64,000 nt of DNA from Isoetes taiwanensis (Eukaryota > Streptophyta > Lycopodiopsida > Isoetales > Isoetaceae), in NCBI GenBank assembly GCA_021234155.1, contig JAJEKV010000053.1, positions 4,413,660 through 4,477,659 on the forward strand, written 5' to 3'. Of this stretch, positions 21,661 to 32,806 are shown one piece after another; the stretch's first letter is position 1, and each line of letters starts with the position of its first letter. The position numbers and the translations under genes are program-made. The notes below the pieces were generated by a model. The model made no database searches. It saw only the letters and a program-made list of their open reading frames with translations, and was not told the origin of the DNA.

Positions 21661-21899
21661 AGTCTCGAGGCGCCTTTCTGGCGCTCAACTCTTTTTAGTC
21701 ACGGCAACACCACATTGGTTCCATGACTTTCGGCAATACCTCCTCACGAGCTCTTCCACCCGGAGGACATGGCGCTCTCTCATGCCAAGCGACAATCCCG
21801 TCGTCATCAATTTCTCTCGACGTCGTGACTACACCATGGTTGCGGGACATCTTTACAAAAGGGTAAAGGATACCATCCCCGTATTTGTGTTCTACCTCA

Positions 21900-22990
21900 T
21901 GAAGTTCGGATATTGTCAGAAGCTCATCAAGGGCTAGGTGGTGGTCATTTTCATGGTGACACCACGGCCGCGCCAAAATCCTTCTATTTTGGGTATTTTT
22001 TGGCAGCTCTTTCAAAGCAGCTCGCCCGCGCCCGCCGTGTGATGCTTGCCGACGTGTGGGGCGACCCGACGTGGCGGCTCTTCCCCTTGGCGCCGTCGCC
22101 CGCCACTTCCGCCGACAAATGGGGAATGGATTTTGTGGGACCCCATCGATCCTCTGCTGGCGGCACACCCGTGCCGCTACGATACAGTTCTTCTGCGACT
22201 ACGCTACTAAATGGGGCGGAATCTTGCGCACTTCCGGACAACAACTGCGGCAAGCACGGTAAGGTCCTATATCAACAAATTATCCGCGATTTGGCTGCCC
22301 CGCGGGCTGGTCGGTGATCGTGGTGTCCATTTTATCAATCATACCATCAAAAGGGCCGGATTATCTCACGATACATCATCACAAGAGCACACCTTACTAT
22401 CCTCAAGGCAATGGTTTGGCGAAAGCACCAACAAAACTCTGGTCACAATTCTCAAGAAAATTTGTGGCGGCTTCACCATCATATTTGGCAAAACAAGCTT
22501 CCCTTGTTCTTTGGGCTTACAATACTTGTTTCAAAATAGCTCTGAGTCACACTCCCTTCAAATTGGTTTATGGTCAAAGCTCTCATGCCGTTTGAATACA
22601 TCCTTCCAACACTTTCGTTTTTCAAGCTGGCTCTGCCCATAATCCGCTTTCTTTGCACTCAAAGAAAGGGTCTATCAATTGGAGCAGTTGGATGAACCCG
22701 AAGGATGCTTATATTAGGTGTTCTTCATGGACAGCGGTTGCAAAATCTCTACATGACAAGCGTCGAAGAAAAAAACATTCAAAGAAGGAGATTTGGTTCT
22801 TCTTTATGATTCTCGGTACAAAAATTTTCTGGGTAAGCTTAAGTTTTGATGGCTTGGGCCTTATCAAATTGTTCAAGTGGTTCAACCCGGTGGCTGAGTT
22901 AGATGGCACTCCATTACCTACTTTGGTTAATGGCTTTCGCCTCAAAACATTTCATACCACAAAAAGTGAAAATCAACCAACGAAGGTTGT
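21900..22990 (+). pseudogene. Gypsy integrase (copy B)
   Basis: The N-terminal zinc-binding side shows EAHQGLGGGHFHGDTTA (about 21919-21969). The catalytic core shows KWGMDFVGP (22119-22145; first D), PRGLVGDRGVHFINHTI (22299-22349; second D) and, frameshifted, YYPQGNGLA (22394-22420) with ESTNKTLVTILKKI. The C-terminal module appears as LDGTPLPTLVNGF. Copy A retains the C-terminal part in better condition. Stops and frameshifts are scattered. Confidence 0.88.
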
Positions 22991-23962
22991 TCGAGGAGGG
23001 CCTTAAACACAACGGATGGTGACTAAACCGGCGGCATATTTATATTATAGGTGGAAATGTTTTACAAAATGTGGGCCACAGCCGGCTATTTCGCTATGGG
23101 CCTGCCCCCCTATATACAAAAGCGGGCTCAGAGCCCTATCTACTAAGTCCTAAGAAGAAAAACCCTCTACTCGGGTTGGGGCAGAGGTGATCTTGTGAGG
23201 ATGTGGTAGAGGTTATGCTCGGGTCCCGGCGAAGGTCGCGAGAATCACCTCCATCCGTTGGTCTTAGGATGGGATGTTCACCATCGGCACACCAGCCATC
23301 CATTCTCAGCCCACGATTGTGGCGGCGCCCGAAGGTCGGACAATCCATCTTGCGGGTAATCCACTCCGACGGTTAGTGGGCATAGTGCGTTTCGTTCAAA
23401 CCGGCGGCTGACCATCTTTGGCGCCATCGGATGTCTTAAGCTTCACTCCGGTTAGTCTTATATAGCCAACCCAGGAACTCCTTGTCGGCGTGGACCAATA
23501 AAAAACTTCGCCAGCGTGTTTTTCAATGCAAAATTTTGTTTCTAAAGCGAGAATCTTTTTCTCGCGCATATCTGCCGCCATGGTACCCTCGACACATTAG
23601 TTTTAATGATATCCCACTTGAGTTGCCGCATTAAATGCCATTGCTTCTTTTCATACCGATCAAACATTAATATGTGTCCTTTGGCCACCTGTCACATCCG
23701 ATCATTCTCTCCGTCTCATCTCCACCGTTCATTGCTTCTCCTTTGTTGTTTGGGGACTTAGCCAAAATTTTGCCTCTCCATCGCCTCCTTGGCATCTTTA
23801 GACATCTGGCACCATCCATGGTCATTTGTTTAAGCCCTCATCATACCCTTAAGCCTCCATTTTGTGCGCCCTAAACCTTTTTCGACCCTCTGCGCCTTAG
23901 ATCCTCAGGTTCTTTGCCTTCGTCCTCGCCTTTGAATCTTTGTTCTTTTAGCAAATCTTTGC
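22991..23962 (+). other. Non-coding spacer between integrase and extra frame (copy B)
   Basis: Begins GCGGCATATTTATATTATA (23029) as in copy A. Further shared blocks are GCCATGGTACC (23577), TGATATCC (23606) and GCATTAAATG (23629). The similarity of the two spacers shows it belongs to the element. Confidence 0.65.
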
Positions 23963-26880
23963 CATGGCTGCACCAAAATTTTCTACACTTCAAACTCTTT
24001 GCTCCCGGGAAACGGCTCTTTTGAGTCTGTATCTTTCTTGGCCCACTTTAGTGAAGCCCTTGTTGGCTGAATTGTGAAGTCATGAGGCGAAACTTTACGA
24101 ATTCTCTCAAATGGAACTTAGGCTCCAAATCGACCCGGTTAGGCGGTTCGCTAACATACGTCAACATCGCATGGATACACCACGGTGGTCGATGGCACCA
24201 CCATTTATTTGACTCAACACACGATTTGGAGGTATTCCATATTCCTTTGCAAACCCCTTGTTTATCTTGGTGCGCCATCACGGGATCTAGATGTCGCGAG
24301 TTTGGTGCACCTCCTTATCCCGCCAATGTGCATGTGACAAATATAGACAAACCCATGAAACTTTTGTTAAGTTTACGTGGCGAAAGTTCCTTGGGTATTC
24401 TATCAAGAACACCCATATCAATAAGCCTTTCTATAATATTGTGCTCCGCTCGCACTCCAACCACCACATTGATTGGCCCCAATTCATGTTCTACCATCTT
24501 CTCGAAGTGGACCGTCTTGAACTGCCACTTCTATTTCCGAGAAGTTTACGTGGGAGGCCACCTTCAAGCCATTATCGTCATTACTTTCCTCCACCTCCTC
24601 ATTCTCATGATTCCACTTTCGGCGGTCCCTTCCTCCGGACTCACCAAAGTCGGCACTTCGCCCTTCTTCCCTGCGGTCATGTCAAAATTCCGCCTCCCAT
24701 GTCCTTTGTCTCCTCCTCCGCTCGAGAATCCAAGCATTCGGTTCACACCATGTCTCACAAACATGCGCCAAACCGGGCAACGGCGGGCTCCACCACCCAC
24801 GGCACCCTCGTTTTGTTGTATCGATATCGGCGGGATGCTCCAAGCTGTTGTTCTAAAGTTACAAGAATCCCAAGAAGCTCTTATGAGTGGGGTTTCACGA
24901 TTTTCAACTGCCTCGAGATGCGGTTCCCAGTGATCTTCAATTTTGCAAGCGCACAAGTTCAAACTTTGGAAGCCCAACTTCAAGAAAAGCCTGGGGCTCT
25001 CTTACGAGGCCGCGCATAGATCTCAAAAGTGCAGGGATCGAGACCAGCCTACTTGCGGATCAGCGGCTCGGCTTCAATCCGAAATTCAGGACTTATTGGA
25101 GCAAAACAAGTCCAAAGACACCCTCTTGGGTGACAGGAGAAAGATATTGCTAAGCTCGGCCTTGTACTCCAGAGCTTTGTGACAATTCTGACACTCAAGT
25201 TCAACACCTTCTGAGGCGTGGCAGCTCAAATTGCCTCTTTGGCGGCTCCGGCTCTCCCCGCGGACTTCGGCTCCATCCCTCCAAGATGGAAACTTCACGG
25301 AGGTTGAGAAGCGAAACTTCTTGATGGCCGGAGATTGCCAGTGCCGACTCAATGCTCTGGGCAATCCTCCTCCGCGGGTTAACACTTCGAAGCGGGTCGT
25401 GACCGATTACTGTTAGAAAGGACCACGGGATCGTGACCTCGAACAACGGCTTCTGACGCGCTATTGATCTGGCGATGAGGCTCAGACCAAAGCCGGGCGG
25501 CTATATCACCATCGTTAGCAACACACTTTTTGATTTCCGGTTACTTCTGCTATACGGATTATGTGGTTTGCGCCACCTCTTTCTTACGAAGTGGCATGGG
25601 GCTGATGGTCGTGGATATTCCCTTTGATGCTACTTGATTTTCTTGGTTGGCGAACTCTCTATTGAAGACAAAAGGTGTATCTTTGTGCCCTTTTAGTCTT
25701 TGATCTCATTCGCTGCGAAATCCGGATTTCATCACCTTTGAGTTGTTCAGCCCATGGCTTACATTTTTTCATGATTTCTATCTGGGTGATATACGGGAGA
25801 TTTGGGGATGGGCCACCACGAGAACTATCGGGGTGACCCCACCCTTCAATGGTTGCTTGGGGATAACAACCCTACGGCTGATCATGCTCGGGACTTTGCA
25901 GCTCTTCATCAAAGAGTACATGCACGAGCTTGCACATCATTTACCTCTCACGGCAAAAGCGGAGTGCTGCAACAAATAAGGAAGTATCACGGGACATCCG
26001 AGGATCTTCCCTATGCACAAATTTATATGCAACACCTCGCGGTTACAATCAATTCGTGCTCTTACGGATAGCAAAGGCCGGTCCCCCGTGTTCTAGGATA
26101 GCCCTCTGTCAACTCTCAGCTCTCGCCTAAATGCGGGATCGTTGGTGTAAAGCTCTTGATCCGGCCCTTGTCGGTGAATTAGGGGGCGGGCTTTCGGCAA
26201 CCCGCCCGCGGGCATGGTTCCCTCTCCCTATGCTTCCCAGGTGTTCCTCCATGCCCGGGTTCACGACTTCGATTGGCGTCTCCCTTTTTGGACAAAGGTC
26301 ATGGATGGCCATCTTTGGATGGACTCCACCTCGGATCTCGGCGGATCTCGGTGGGATCCCGTTTTGTTCGCCCGCTCCCATTGGGAGGAGGGTGCCACTC
26401 TTGATAACACCACAGGTGGATCGATATTGCTAATGGCGTGGTTGGCGCGCCTGGCGATTCGCTACATGGTCTTGACACCTTCTTGCGAGAATGCCCACCT
26501 CACGAGATCCTTGATCCACCTTCAAGCAGGTTTTTTTTGTGCTGCTCTAAAATGCATCTTGCTTTCGGCTCCTTAATCGGCGGCGTCCATTTTTTCTTGC
26601 ACTCGAATGCGGCGTCGGTGCCTTGACCTCGGTTTGCTGCTCATGGAATGTCGGTTTGTTTCTTAGAGCGCCCATGCTGCCCTTGAAGACATGGTGCGAT
26701 CTCGTTTTTCTCATTGATCACCGAGATCCACGCCCTTGGCCTCAACACTCCTCCTGCTCTTCAAACCGCCAGGATCTCATTGGCCGGTACCATAATGGTG
26801 CAGATCCTCATTCGTGAGGATCTTCCGGGAGGATGGCTTCCCGCCCTCGAAACTCTTCCTCCTTTTCTTCACTCGAGTGT
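23963..26880 (+). pseudogene. Extra downstream frame of Gypsy copy B (unknown product)
   Basis: Starts at ATGGCTGCACC (MAAPKF..LQ). Near 24343-24460 the frame reads TRKTHETF-like residues then FVKFTWRKFLGYSIKNTHIN and KPFYNIV, followed by HHIDWPQFMF. A Pro/Ser-rich part (24570-24830) and a Gln/Glu/Lys-rich likely coiled coil (24940-25150) follow. A well-preserved C-terminal part has HDFYLGDIREIW, TLQWLLGDNNPTADHARDFA (about 25830-25889), HGTSEDLPYAQIYMQHLA (25988-26041) and HDFDWRLPFWTKV (26261-26299). The same order occurs in copy A. No family recognised. Several stops and frameshifts. Confidence 0.6.
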
Positions 26881-26881
26881 G

Positions 26882-26895
26882 GTTTGGTGGGGAAG
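26882..26895 (+). other. Polypurine tract, copy B
   Basis: GTTTGGTGGGGAAG immediately precedes the LTR start, matching 13154-13168 of copy A. Confidence 0.75.
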
Positions 26896-27485
26896 TGTTA
26901 GTCCCGTGCCTCACAGTGCAGGACTATTCCTCTCACTCTGATGGACAAGTCAAGCTCAAGGATCCCTGAGCGAGCCGGGTTGGTCGTCCAAAGGCTCGGC
27001 TGAAGACCAAGGCTGCGAGACCCTTGATCAAAGCTGCGTCCGTCAACAAAGAGCGCTTCGGACAAGTGGCTTGGCCCGTCGCATGTCGGCGTCGTCAGTG
27101 ATTCTAGAGCACTTCAAGAAGCCGCAGCCAACATTCTATTTTCCAAATCAGGCTCCTTCGAAATTCGACTTTAGAATCGATCCCGAGTGTATATTGGGCC
27201 AAAGGCCATTGTACTATATATATGAGTAGAGCTAGCACATGAGTTTTAGATGAGTTTTAAGTCTTGTCTCTCTTAGGTCTTCTCTCCATTGCGAGAGCTC
27301 ATGTATGTTCATCATTGATATCAAGAAAGCTTATCATTTTCCTCTCATTGTTCTCTTACGTTACGTTTTCTTCTTCTTGTTCTCTTCTTGCAAATCCATA
27401 TGACATAGTCCCCGGTTCTCTGTTAGATCAAGGGTCCTCCACCAGGAGGCTGTCGATGCGGGGAGTTCGAACGAGACCCTAAACA
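26896..27485 (+). repeat. 3' LTR of Gypsy copy B (590 bp)
   Basis: Starts TGTTAGTCCCG and ends CCCTAAACA, giving the TG...CA ends with a short inverted TGTTAG/CTAAACA match expected of LTRs. A TATA-like ACTATATATATGAG is at about 27213. It aligns with the LTR of copy A over its whole length, with scattered substitutions and indels. Confidence 0.88.
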
Positions 27486-27776
27486 TTAGCGATAATCACT
27501 TTGGATGGAGTGCATGAAGATTGTGAAATTGAAGCTTGAGGCTTCCTTGAACGAGAAAATACTTTCTTCTATGATCGCGCTTAACTTATCTATTATATTC
27601 CTTTTTGACTTAAATTTTATAATAGTGTTACGCTCTAGTTGAAATTTCCTCCTTTGGAGTGTTGGGGCCATTTTGTGGTGGCCTTATAGCGGAGTTTCAC
27701 TCTGCCCTTTTTATATTATCATGTATTACATGTAATATATCTTCGTTTCTACAAAAAAAAAAAAAAAAAAAAAAAA
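27486..27776 (+). mobile_element. Poly(A)-tailed retroposon 3' end
   Basis: A 290 bp stretch with no coding content ends in 24 uninterrupted A residues (27753-27776). It directly abuts the LTR end of copy B. The TTTTTATATTATC...CATGTAATATATC run before the tail resembles a LINE or SINE 3' untranslated end. No target duplication identified. Confidence 0.55.
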
Positions 27777-28620
27777 GTTGCCGAGAAGGATCGCCAAGGA
27801 TTTCAGTTGAACGCCCAAAAGGAATAAGCCTAACAGATGCATGCCCGTAAATCTATTTAAAGTGTCGAGAAAAGTTGTTGCCTTATGCGGCGGCGACCAG
27901 GACAAAAGCCAAGTCGAAATTGCCTTCATCGCGCATGTAGCGTCTGGCGTCGAACATGGTTGCCTTAAAGAGGGCGACATGCGGCAAGCGCGGATCTTTA
28001 AAAGGTCAAAATTATTTTAAAAACAATAGCGGCAATTTTCAAATTAAAGTAGGCGGTTCAAATTTGAATGGGATGACAAGTTCAAATTTCAAATTGGGGA
28101 GGGTTTTAAATTTAGGTTGAAATTTAGGCGGGTGGGTGGGAAATTTTGAAATTTCAAATTTGGTGAAGTTTTTTGAAAGTCGCATTTGCGAGTTTTGTTC
28201 ATTTGGTGGAGGTCATCTACTGGCTTTTGCTACTTGCCGGTCAATGCGAGCCGCCCGGTGGCCATGGGCGCATCTCGGCGTTTCCTTAAATTTTGTCTCA
28301 TTTGCTATTGGCGAGCGACTCTAGATGCCAATGCCTTTCTCTTAGCCAAGCGCCTAGATGTGAGCACTAGTGCCCATATTCTGATCTTATTCAGCACCCG
28401 GTGACTGGCGGCTTCGAGCGCCTATGCCACTCAAAAGTGAGCCTCTAATTTTGGGCACAAATCAAGGCTCTCAACATGGAAACAATCAAGGCTGGGAGAT
28501 CTTAGAAGGTGTGGAAAACGAGGCGGACACCCGGCATATATGTATGTCCTTCCTTGTTGAAAGGCTTTATCAGTTTGTTTCCAAACAAATGGCGCCCGCT
28601 AGCCATTTGCCCACTATCTA
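27777..28620. other. Unassigned spacer
   Basis: Contains an AAATTTCAAATT-rich stretch (28020-28160) built of short repeated words. No gene recognised; the frames at 28136-28404 are chance-like. Confidence 0.35.
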
Positions 28621-28639
28621 GCTTCGATTTAAAATCACG

Positions 28640-29650
28640 GGTTTTGTTTTAAATGGACTCGAATGGCATATAGAGTTGGCCAAATGGTGCCATGGGACCA
28701 TTGCCCAACTTTTGGCAACCCATTGTTTAGGGATCTTTTTCTATTTTTTCGATAGTATAGTTTAACATATAAGCCATTTGCTAGAAGATAAAACATATAT
28801 CTCTGTGATTGTCTTTTTGTTGTTAATAAATTATTGGCTATTTTCTTTGTTTTAAAATCCCAAAAAGCCATTTGCTTGCTTGGTTAGGCGGAGAGATGCT
28901 TAAAACAACAGATGGGTTGCTAAATCAATATTAAAGCGCTATGTGTATGGAAAATGGTGCGATCCGCGCCATTTTGCTTCATTAGACAACATTTTTATAT
29001 TGGCTTACCAAATTTTGTGTTTCTTTGCATTAACATAACCAACAATTGTGCCATTTGAATAATAGATGCCTATATTGACACCTGAAGAAGAAGAACCTAA
29101 CATGCAAATGGTGCCATGACACCATTTGCCTTAATTATAACAAAAGGCAGATGCTTAAAGCACAAAAGCAAGTTTGTTAAGCCAACATAAAAAGTGCGGT
29201 CTAATGAAACAAATGGCACCATTTTCCATCCACAACTTACCAATTCTTATGTTGGCTTAACAAACTTCTTTGTTGTGCTTTAACCATCTGTTTACGGCAT
29301 AACTAAGCAATCAAATGGCACCATGGTGAAAATGGTGCTTCTTCATATATGTCAATACAAGCATCTAGTATGCAAATGGCCACTTGCTTGCTAGGGTGCT
29401 TTTCATGTGTGTCAATATAGGCATCTAGTATGCAAATGGCGCCATTGCTTGCTTGCTAGGTGAAGCCCCGGATGCTAACGACATAGTACCTAATTTTTAC
29501 TTTGTAATGCATCTAGCGCCGCAGACTGACTAGTGCTATCTTGTTAGCATCTGCCTTCACCTAGCCAAGCAAGCAATGGCCATTTGCATACTAGATGCCT
29601 ATATTACACTGAAAAGCACCCTAGCAAGCAAAGTGAAGCGCCATTTGCAT
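28640..29650. repeat. Nested inverted-repeat cluster
   Basis: Two sets of arms are visible. GCATCTAGTATGCAAATGGCGCCATTGCTTGCTTGCTAGGTGAAG-type sequence (29420-29466) faces its complement at 29566-29607, around a loop holding TTAGCATCTGCC. GTATGGAAAATGGTGC...TTCATTAGAC...TTGGCTTA (28946-29010) faces 29175-29235. The word AAATGG(T/C)GCCAT and its relatives occur more than ten times. A TTATGTTGGCTTAACAAACTT segment (29251) is a third copy. It appears to be a fold-back element or several nested ones; exact limits are not clear. Confidence 0.75.
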
Positions 29651-29999
29651 AATAAATTAATGTTTAGGTGTGCTTTGTGTGTTGTTTAGGTTCCTTTAAG
29701 GCACACAGTTTTCAAGTTAAAAATATGCAAATAACGACATACTTCTTTTGTCAATTGGGTCCCATAGGCCAAGTGGTGCCAGGTGGGGCTAAAATTCCTA
29801 TTTCTATTTGTTTGTTGTGTTCTACTTGAATCCACGAGTTCTAGTCCAAAACATACTATTATGATGATAAAGCTGGAAATTTGGTGCATTGAGATAATGA
29901 GGGTGAGCACGTCTGCTCCCCCTGAGGTTCAAAGGTGACACTAGAAGAAGGCTTTGTTTTCTTGGCAAAGAGATATCAGCGAGAGATTTGAGAGGAATT

Positions 30000-30600
30000 T
30001 GCAGCGGGTATCATTATCAACAAGAAGGGTACATTGGAGAATGGTCACAATGGCTCCACGTGGATTAGGGAGGACACGAATGAGCGGAGGATAATCATAT
30101 ACTATGTTACGATGTACGCTGGTATTTCCAATGTACTTAGATCATGAAGTAAGGATGAGCTTCCCTCTTACAACTTTGAAAAGCCGGATATTAAAGGTCA
30201 CGATGAAATCTTAAGGAGTATAATGTTCTTAGCCGTAAAAGCGTATGAGCGAGGTCAAAAATTCCCTTCATTTGTTGTGAAGGCATTGTATCGGAAACTT
30301 CTTTCGACTATGGACGGCTTAATGATTACCAAAGAGAAAACAAGACAAGTTAAAAGAGGCTGCTTTATATGTAAAGAAAAAGACTCTTCGCCGATATGGA
30401 AGAGGAGGTCTGAAGATGAAGGAAACAAAAAGCTGAGAAGTTAAGCTAAGAAGGATCATAAGATCTGATAAAGAAAAGGAAAGAATATAAGAAAAAATTG
30501 AAGAAAGAATGAGAGATAAGATGAAAGAGAAAAAGTGTCAGAGAAAGGTTGAGGAAAAAGGAAGAAAGCACAATACTGAGTCTGCGACAAGGCATATGAG
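30000..30600 (+). pseudogene. Decayed gene of unknown family (5' part)
   Basis: Plus-strand frames 30000-30440 have coding-like composition (GTLENGHNGSTWIREDTNER, then IYYVTMYAGISNVL, AVKAYERGQKFPSFVVKALY, GLMITKEKTRQVK). They are followed by a Lys/Glu-rich stretch to 30600. Stops interrupt the series. I do not recognise the family. It may belong with the fragments at 31640-32405. Confidence 0.3.
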
Positions 30601-31639
30601 ACAAATCTAATCCTAAAAACCAAGTCCACCTAATCCTAAAACAAGATCCAGGGTGAGGCCAGTGAGTGGGAAATGGGCTCCACCACCAAACCCAGCTACA
30701 CAGAGGGCTCCCACAGGATCACTGAGCCTCGGCGGAGAAAAACCTGCAATGTGGCAGTGCTCTAAAGTGCGTGAAGCCACTGGTGGCTGATCATGCTCAC
30801 CTTTGCTAGAAGTGCCTCGAGTCTTAAGGTGGAAGATGGGAGGAGGAAAGATGGCCGAAACAACATTGCGAAGATCTTTTTGATCTTTGCCATCTTTTTC
30901 CATTGGGCATCGTGTCCGCGAAATGGATAAGTATGTTGATCTATGCCAAGGGCCTCAAACAATATCTAGCCAAGGAATATGGAGCATGTAAAAACATTAG
31001 TGGATTCTTTCAAAGAGACACAGTATCCAGGGTGTTTACTCGCTAATGTGATTCTATTTAACCCCTCTGAAACCGGTCTTTTTGGAAATCAGGATAATCT
31101 CATGGGATGCACTATTATATAGTGAATGCTTGCGACTTCAGTTCTTGCCCTTTCGGCTAGTTTGTAAAAGGCGGGTAATATGAAGTCGAGCGGATGTTTA
31201 TGAGTCTCTGCGAGACTTGTTGGATTGTATACGGTACAGTCAACGAGAAAGAATGCACCTTTCAACTCAGTTGTGAAGTCAATGATAAGCTGCCAAGACT
31301 ATCTTCAAGGGCCTTACATTGACAAAATAATCCGCAGGATACCAATCGCTCTTTAAACCGCCTTTGATCCCTCAAGTCTCGTCAATGCGATAAGAACCTA
31401 TAAAGTACTTAGAGTTTGGTTTGTACTAGCTTCTTAATTTTGATTTGAAATAGCACCATGATGCCATTTGTTGAGGAAATGGCGGTGAGATGGCTACGCC
31501 ACCATTCAAAAATTATTTGCTTTGGTTTTAGGTTTTCATTTTGTGATTTAAGCTTAGAAATATAGGGCATACCATTTGCTTCGAAACTAAAGTCTTCTTA
31601 TTTTCAGCATTATTTGGCTTTGGTGAGTTACCATCGTGT

Positions 31640-32405
31640 GGTATGACGCGAAAAGATTTAACAGTGGGTCTTCATGCACGAGGATACTTTTCAGCTATTC
31701 TGTCCCTTTGGAACTTATGGAAGGGTACAAATTAAAGATAACAAGTGTAAATTATCACACTGGGGAAAGAGCGGTGGCTACTTGGTCAAACCTATCTAAG
31801 GTGCCAATAGGGGGTCACCGACTATGAAGGCTGCGGGTTGTTCAAAAAGTCTTTGGATGATGAAAGACCTATGTCAAGGTCCGCAGTGATTATCACGGTG
31901 AGCACTTCTTCAAGACAAGGGCAAAGACACTAAGAACTATTGATTTCTTGAAGAAGGGAGATTTTTAGTATGTGAAGGATAATTATCAGAAGAAATATAC
32001 CTCCTTTATAGATTTCAGGATAAGCGTGCGGAATTTGTGATGTTGGCTTGATGGCCATAGACTTTCTGCATAATAAATGGAGTTCTGAGACGGGTGACCA
32101 AGAAAGAGTTTATGGTAACATCTTTGCTTGTAGCAAGGTTGATTAGAAACAGCGGCCTTGCGGAGAGAGGATCTTTGAAGACTTCCATTATGAAGTGGGC
32201 CCGATGATAGTAGGGGGCAAGTTGTGTCGCTCATGTACCGGTATCCTTGATTATTCGGATACTAGGGGGCATAAATTCAATTTGGGACAAAACCACACTA
32301 TCAAATTTTTTTTTTTTTTTTAATACAGCTGTGAAGAACACCATAGCGGAGGCTCTTCTGGATAGTGTGCTTTGCAAGAATCGGAAGCATAATTTTTTGT
32401 TATAG
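31640..32405 (+). pseudogene. Decayed gene of unknown family (3' part), possible intron end
   Basis: Frames from 31640 read LFSYSVPLELMEGYKLKITS, then further on ERIFEDFHYEVGPMIVGGKL, CRSC and RGHKFNLGQNH (about 32166-32295). They stop at a T16-17 tract followed by AATACAG (32307-32329), which has the form of a plant 3' splice site. The next segment AVKNTIAEALLDSVLCKNRK (32330-32389) is open up to 32405. The Cys pairs could bind zinc. Family unknown; a transposon-derived gene is likely given the surroundings. Confidence 0.35.
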
Positions 32406-32732
32406 TACGTATTTGGATAACACGGACTCGAGGTCGAGTTTATATTGGCATATATGAGGATGAATATAAGAATCCCCTACGGCAAGATTTAGGGCCCACA
32501 TGCTCTTGTATATATCACAAAAATTCAGCCCTTTGCCTCCTATCGAGGATATCCTCGGGGAGCGCCACTAGTTCCGGCACGTAATGAAGAAGAGGCAAAT
32601 GGGAGAATGAGGCCATGTCGAAGAAACTATTAAACATCAGGTTCAAATATACGGCAAGGCATGCTAGAGGACATAATCAGAGGAAACTATTTGGAACACC
32701 TTACATGTTCTTATCTCGTGCCTTTATGTTTT

Positions 32733-32806
32733 GTTGCAATTTTTGCATGGTATCGATGTTAAAAACCTTGTTGCAATTTTGCATGGTATCGTGATGTTAA
32801 AAACCT
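32733..32806. repeat. Two tandem ~38 bp copies
   Basis: TTGTTGCAATTTTTGCATGG then TATCGATGTTAAAAACC is followed at once by a near-identical copy (TTGTTGCAATTTTGCATGG, TATCGTGATGTTAAAAACC). A simple slippage-type duplication. Confidence 0.85.

Larger units (their letters stand above)
20451..27485 (+). mobile_element. Ty3/Gypsy copy B (RT, RNase H, IN, extra frame, 3' LTR)
   Basis: Order on the plus strand is RT, RNase H, integrase, spacer, extra frame, polypurine tract, LTR. The RT-RNase H-IN order places it in Ty3/Gypsy, not Copia. It is the same family and orientation as copy A, about 6.7 kb downstream of A's LTR. It carries many stops and frameshifts and has no visible 5' LTR. Confidence 0.9.
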
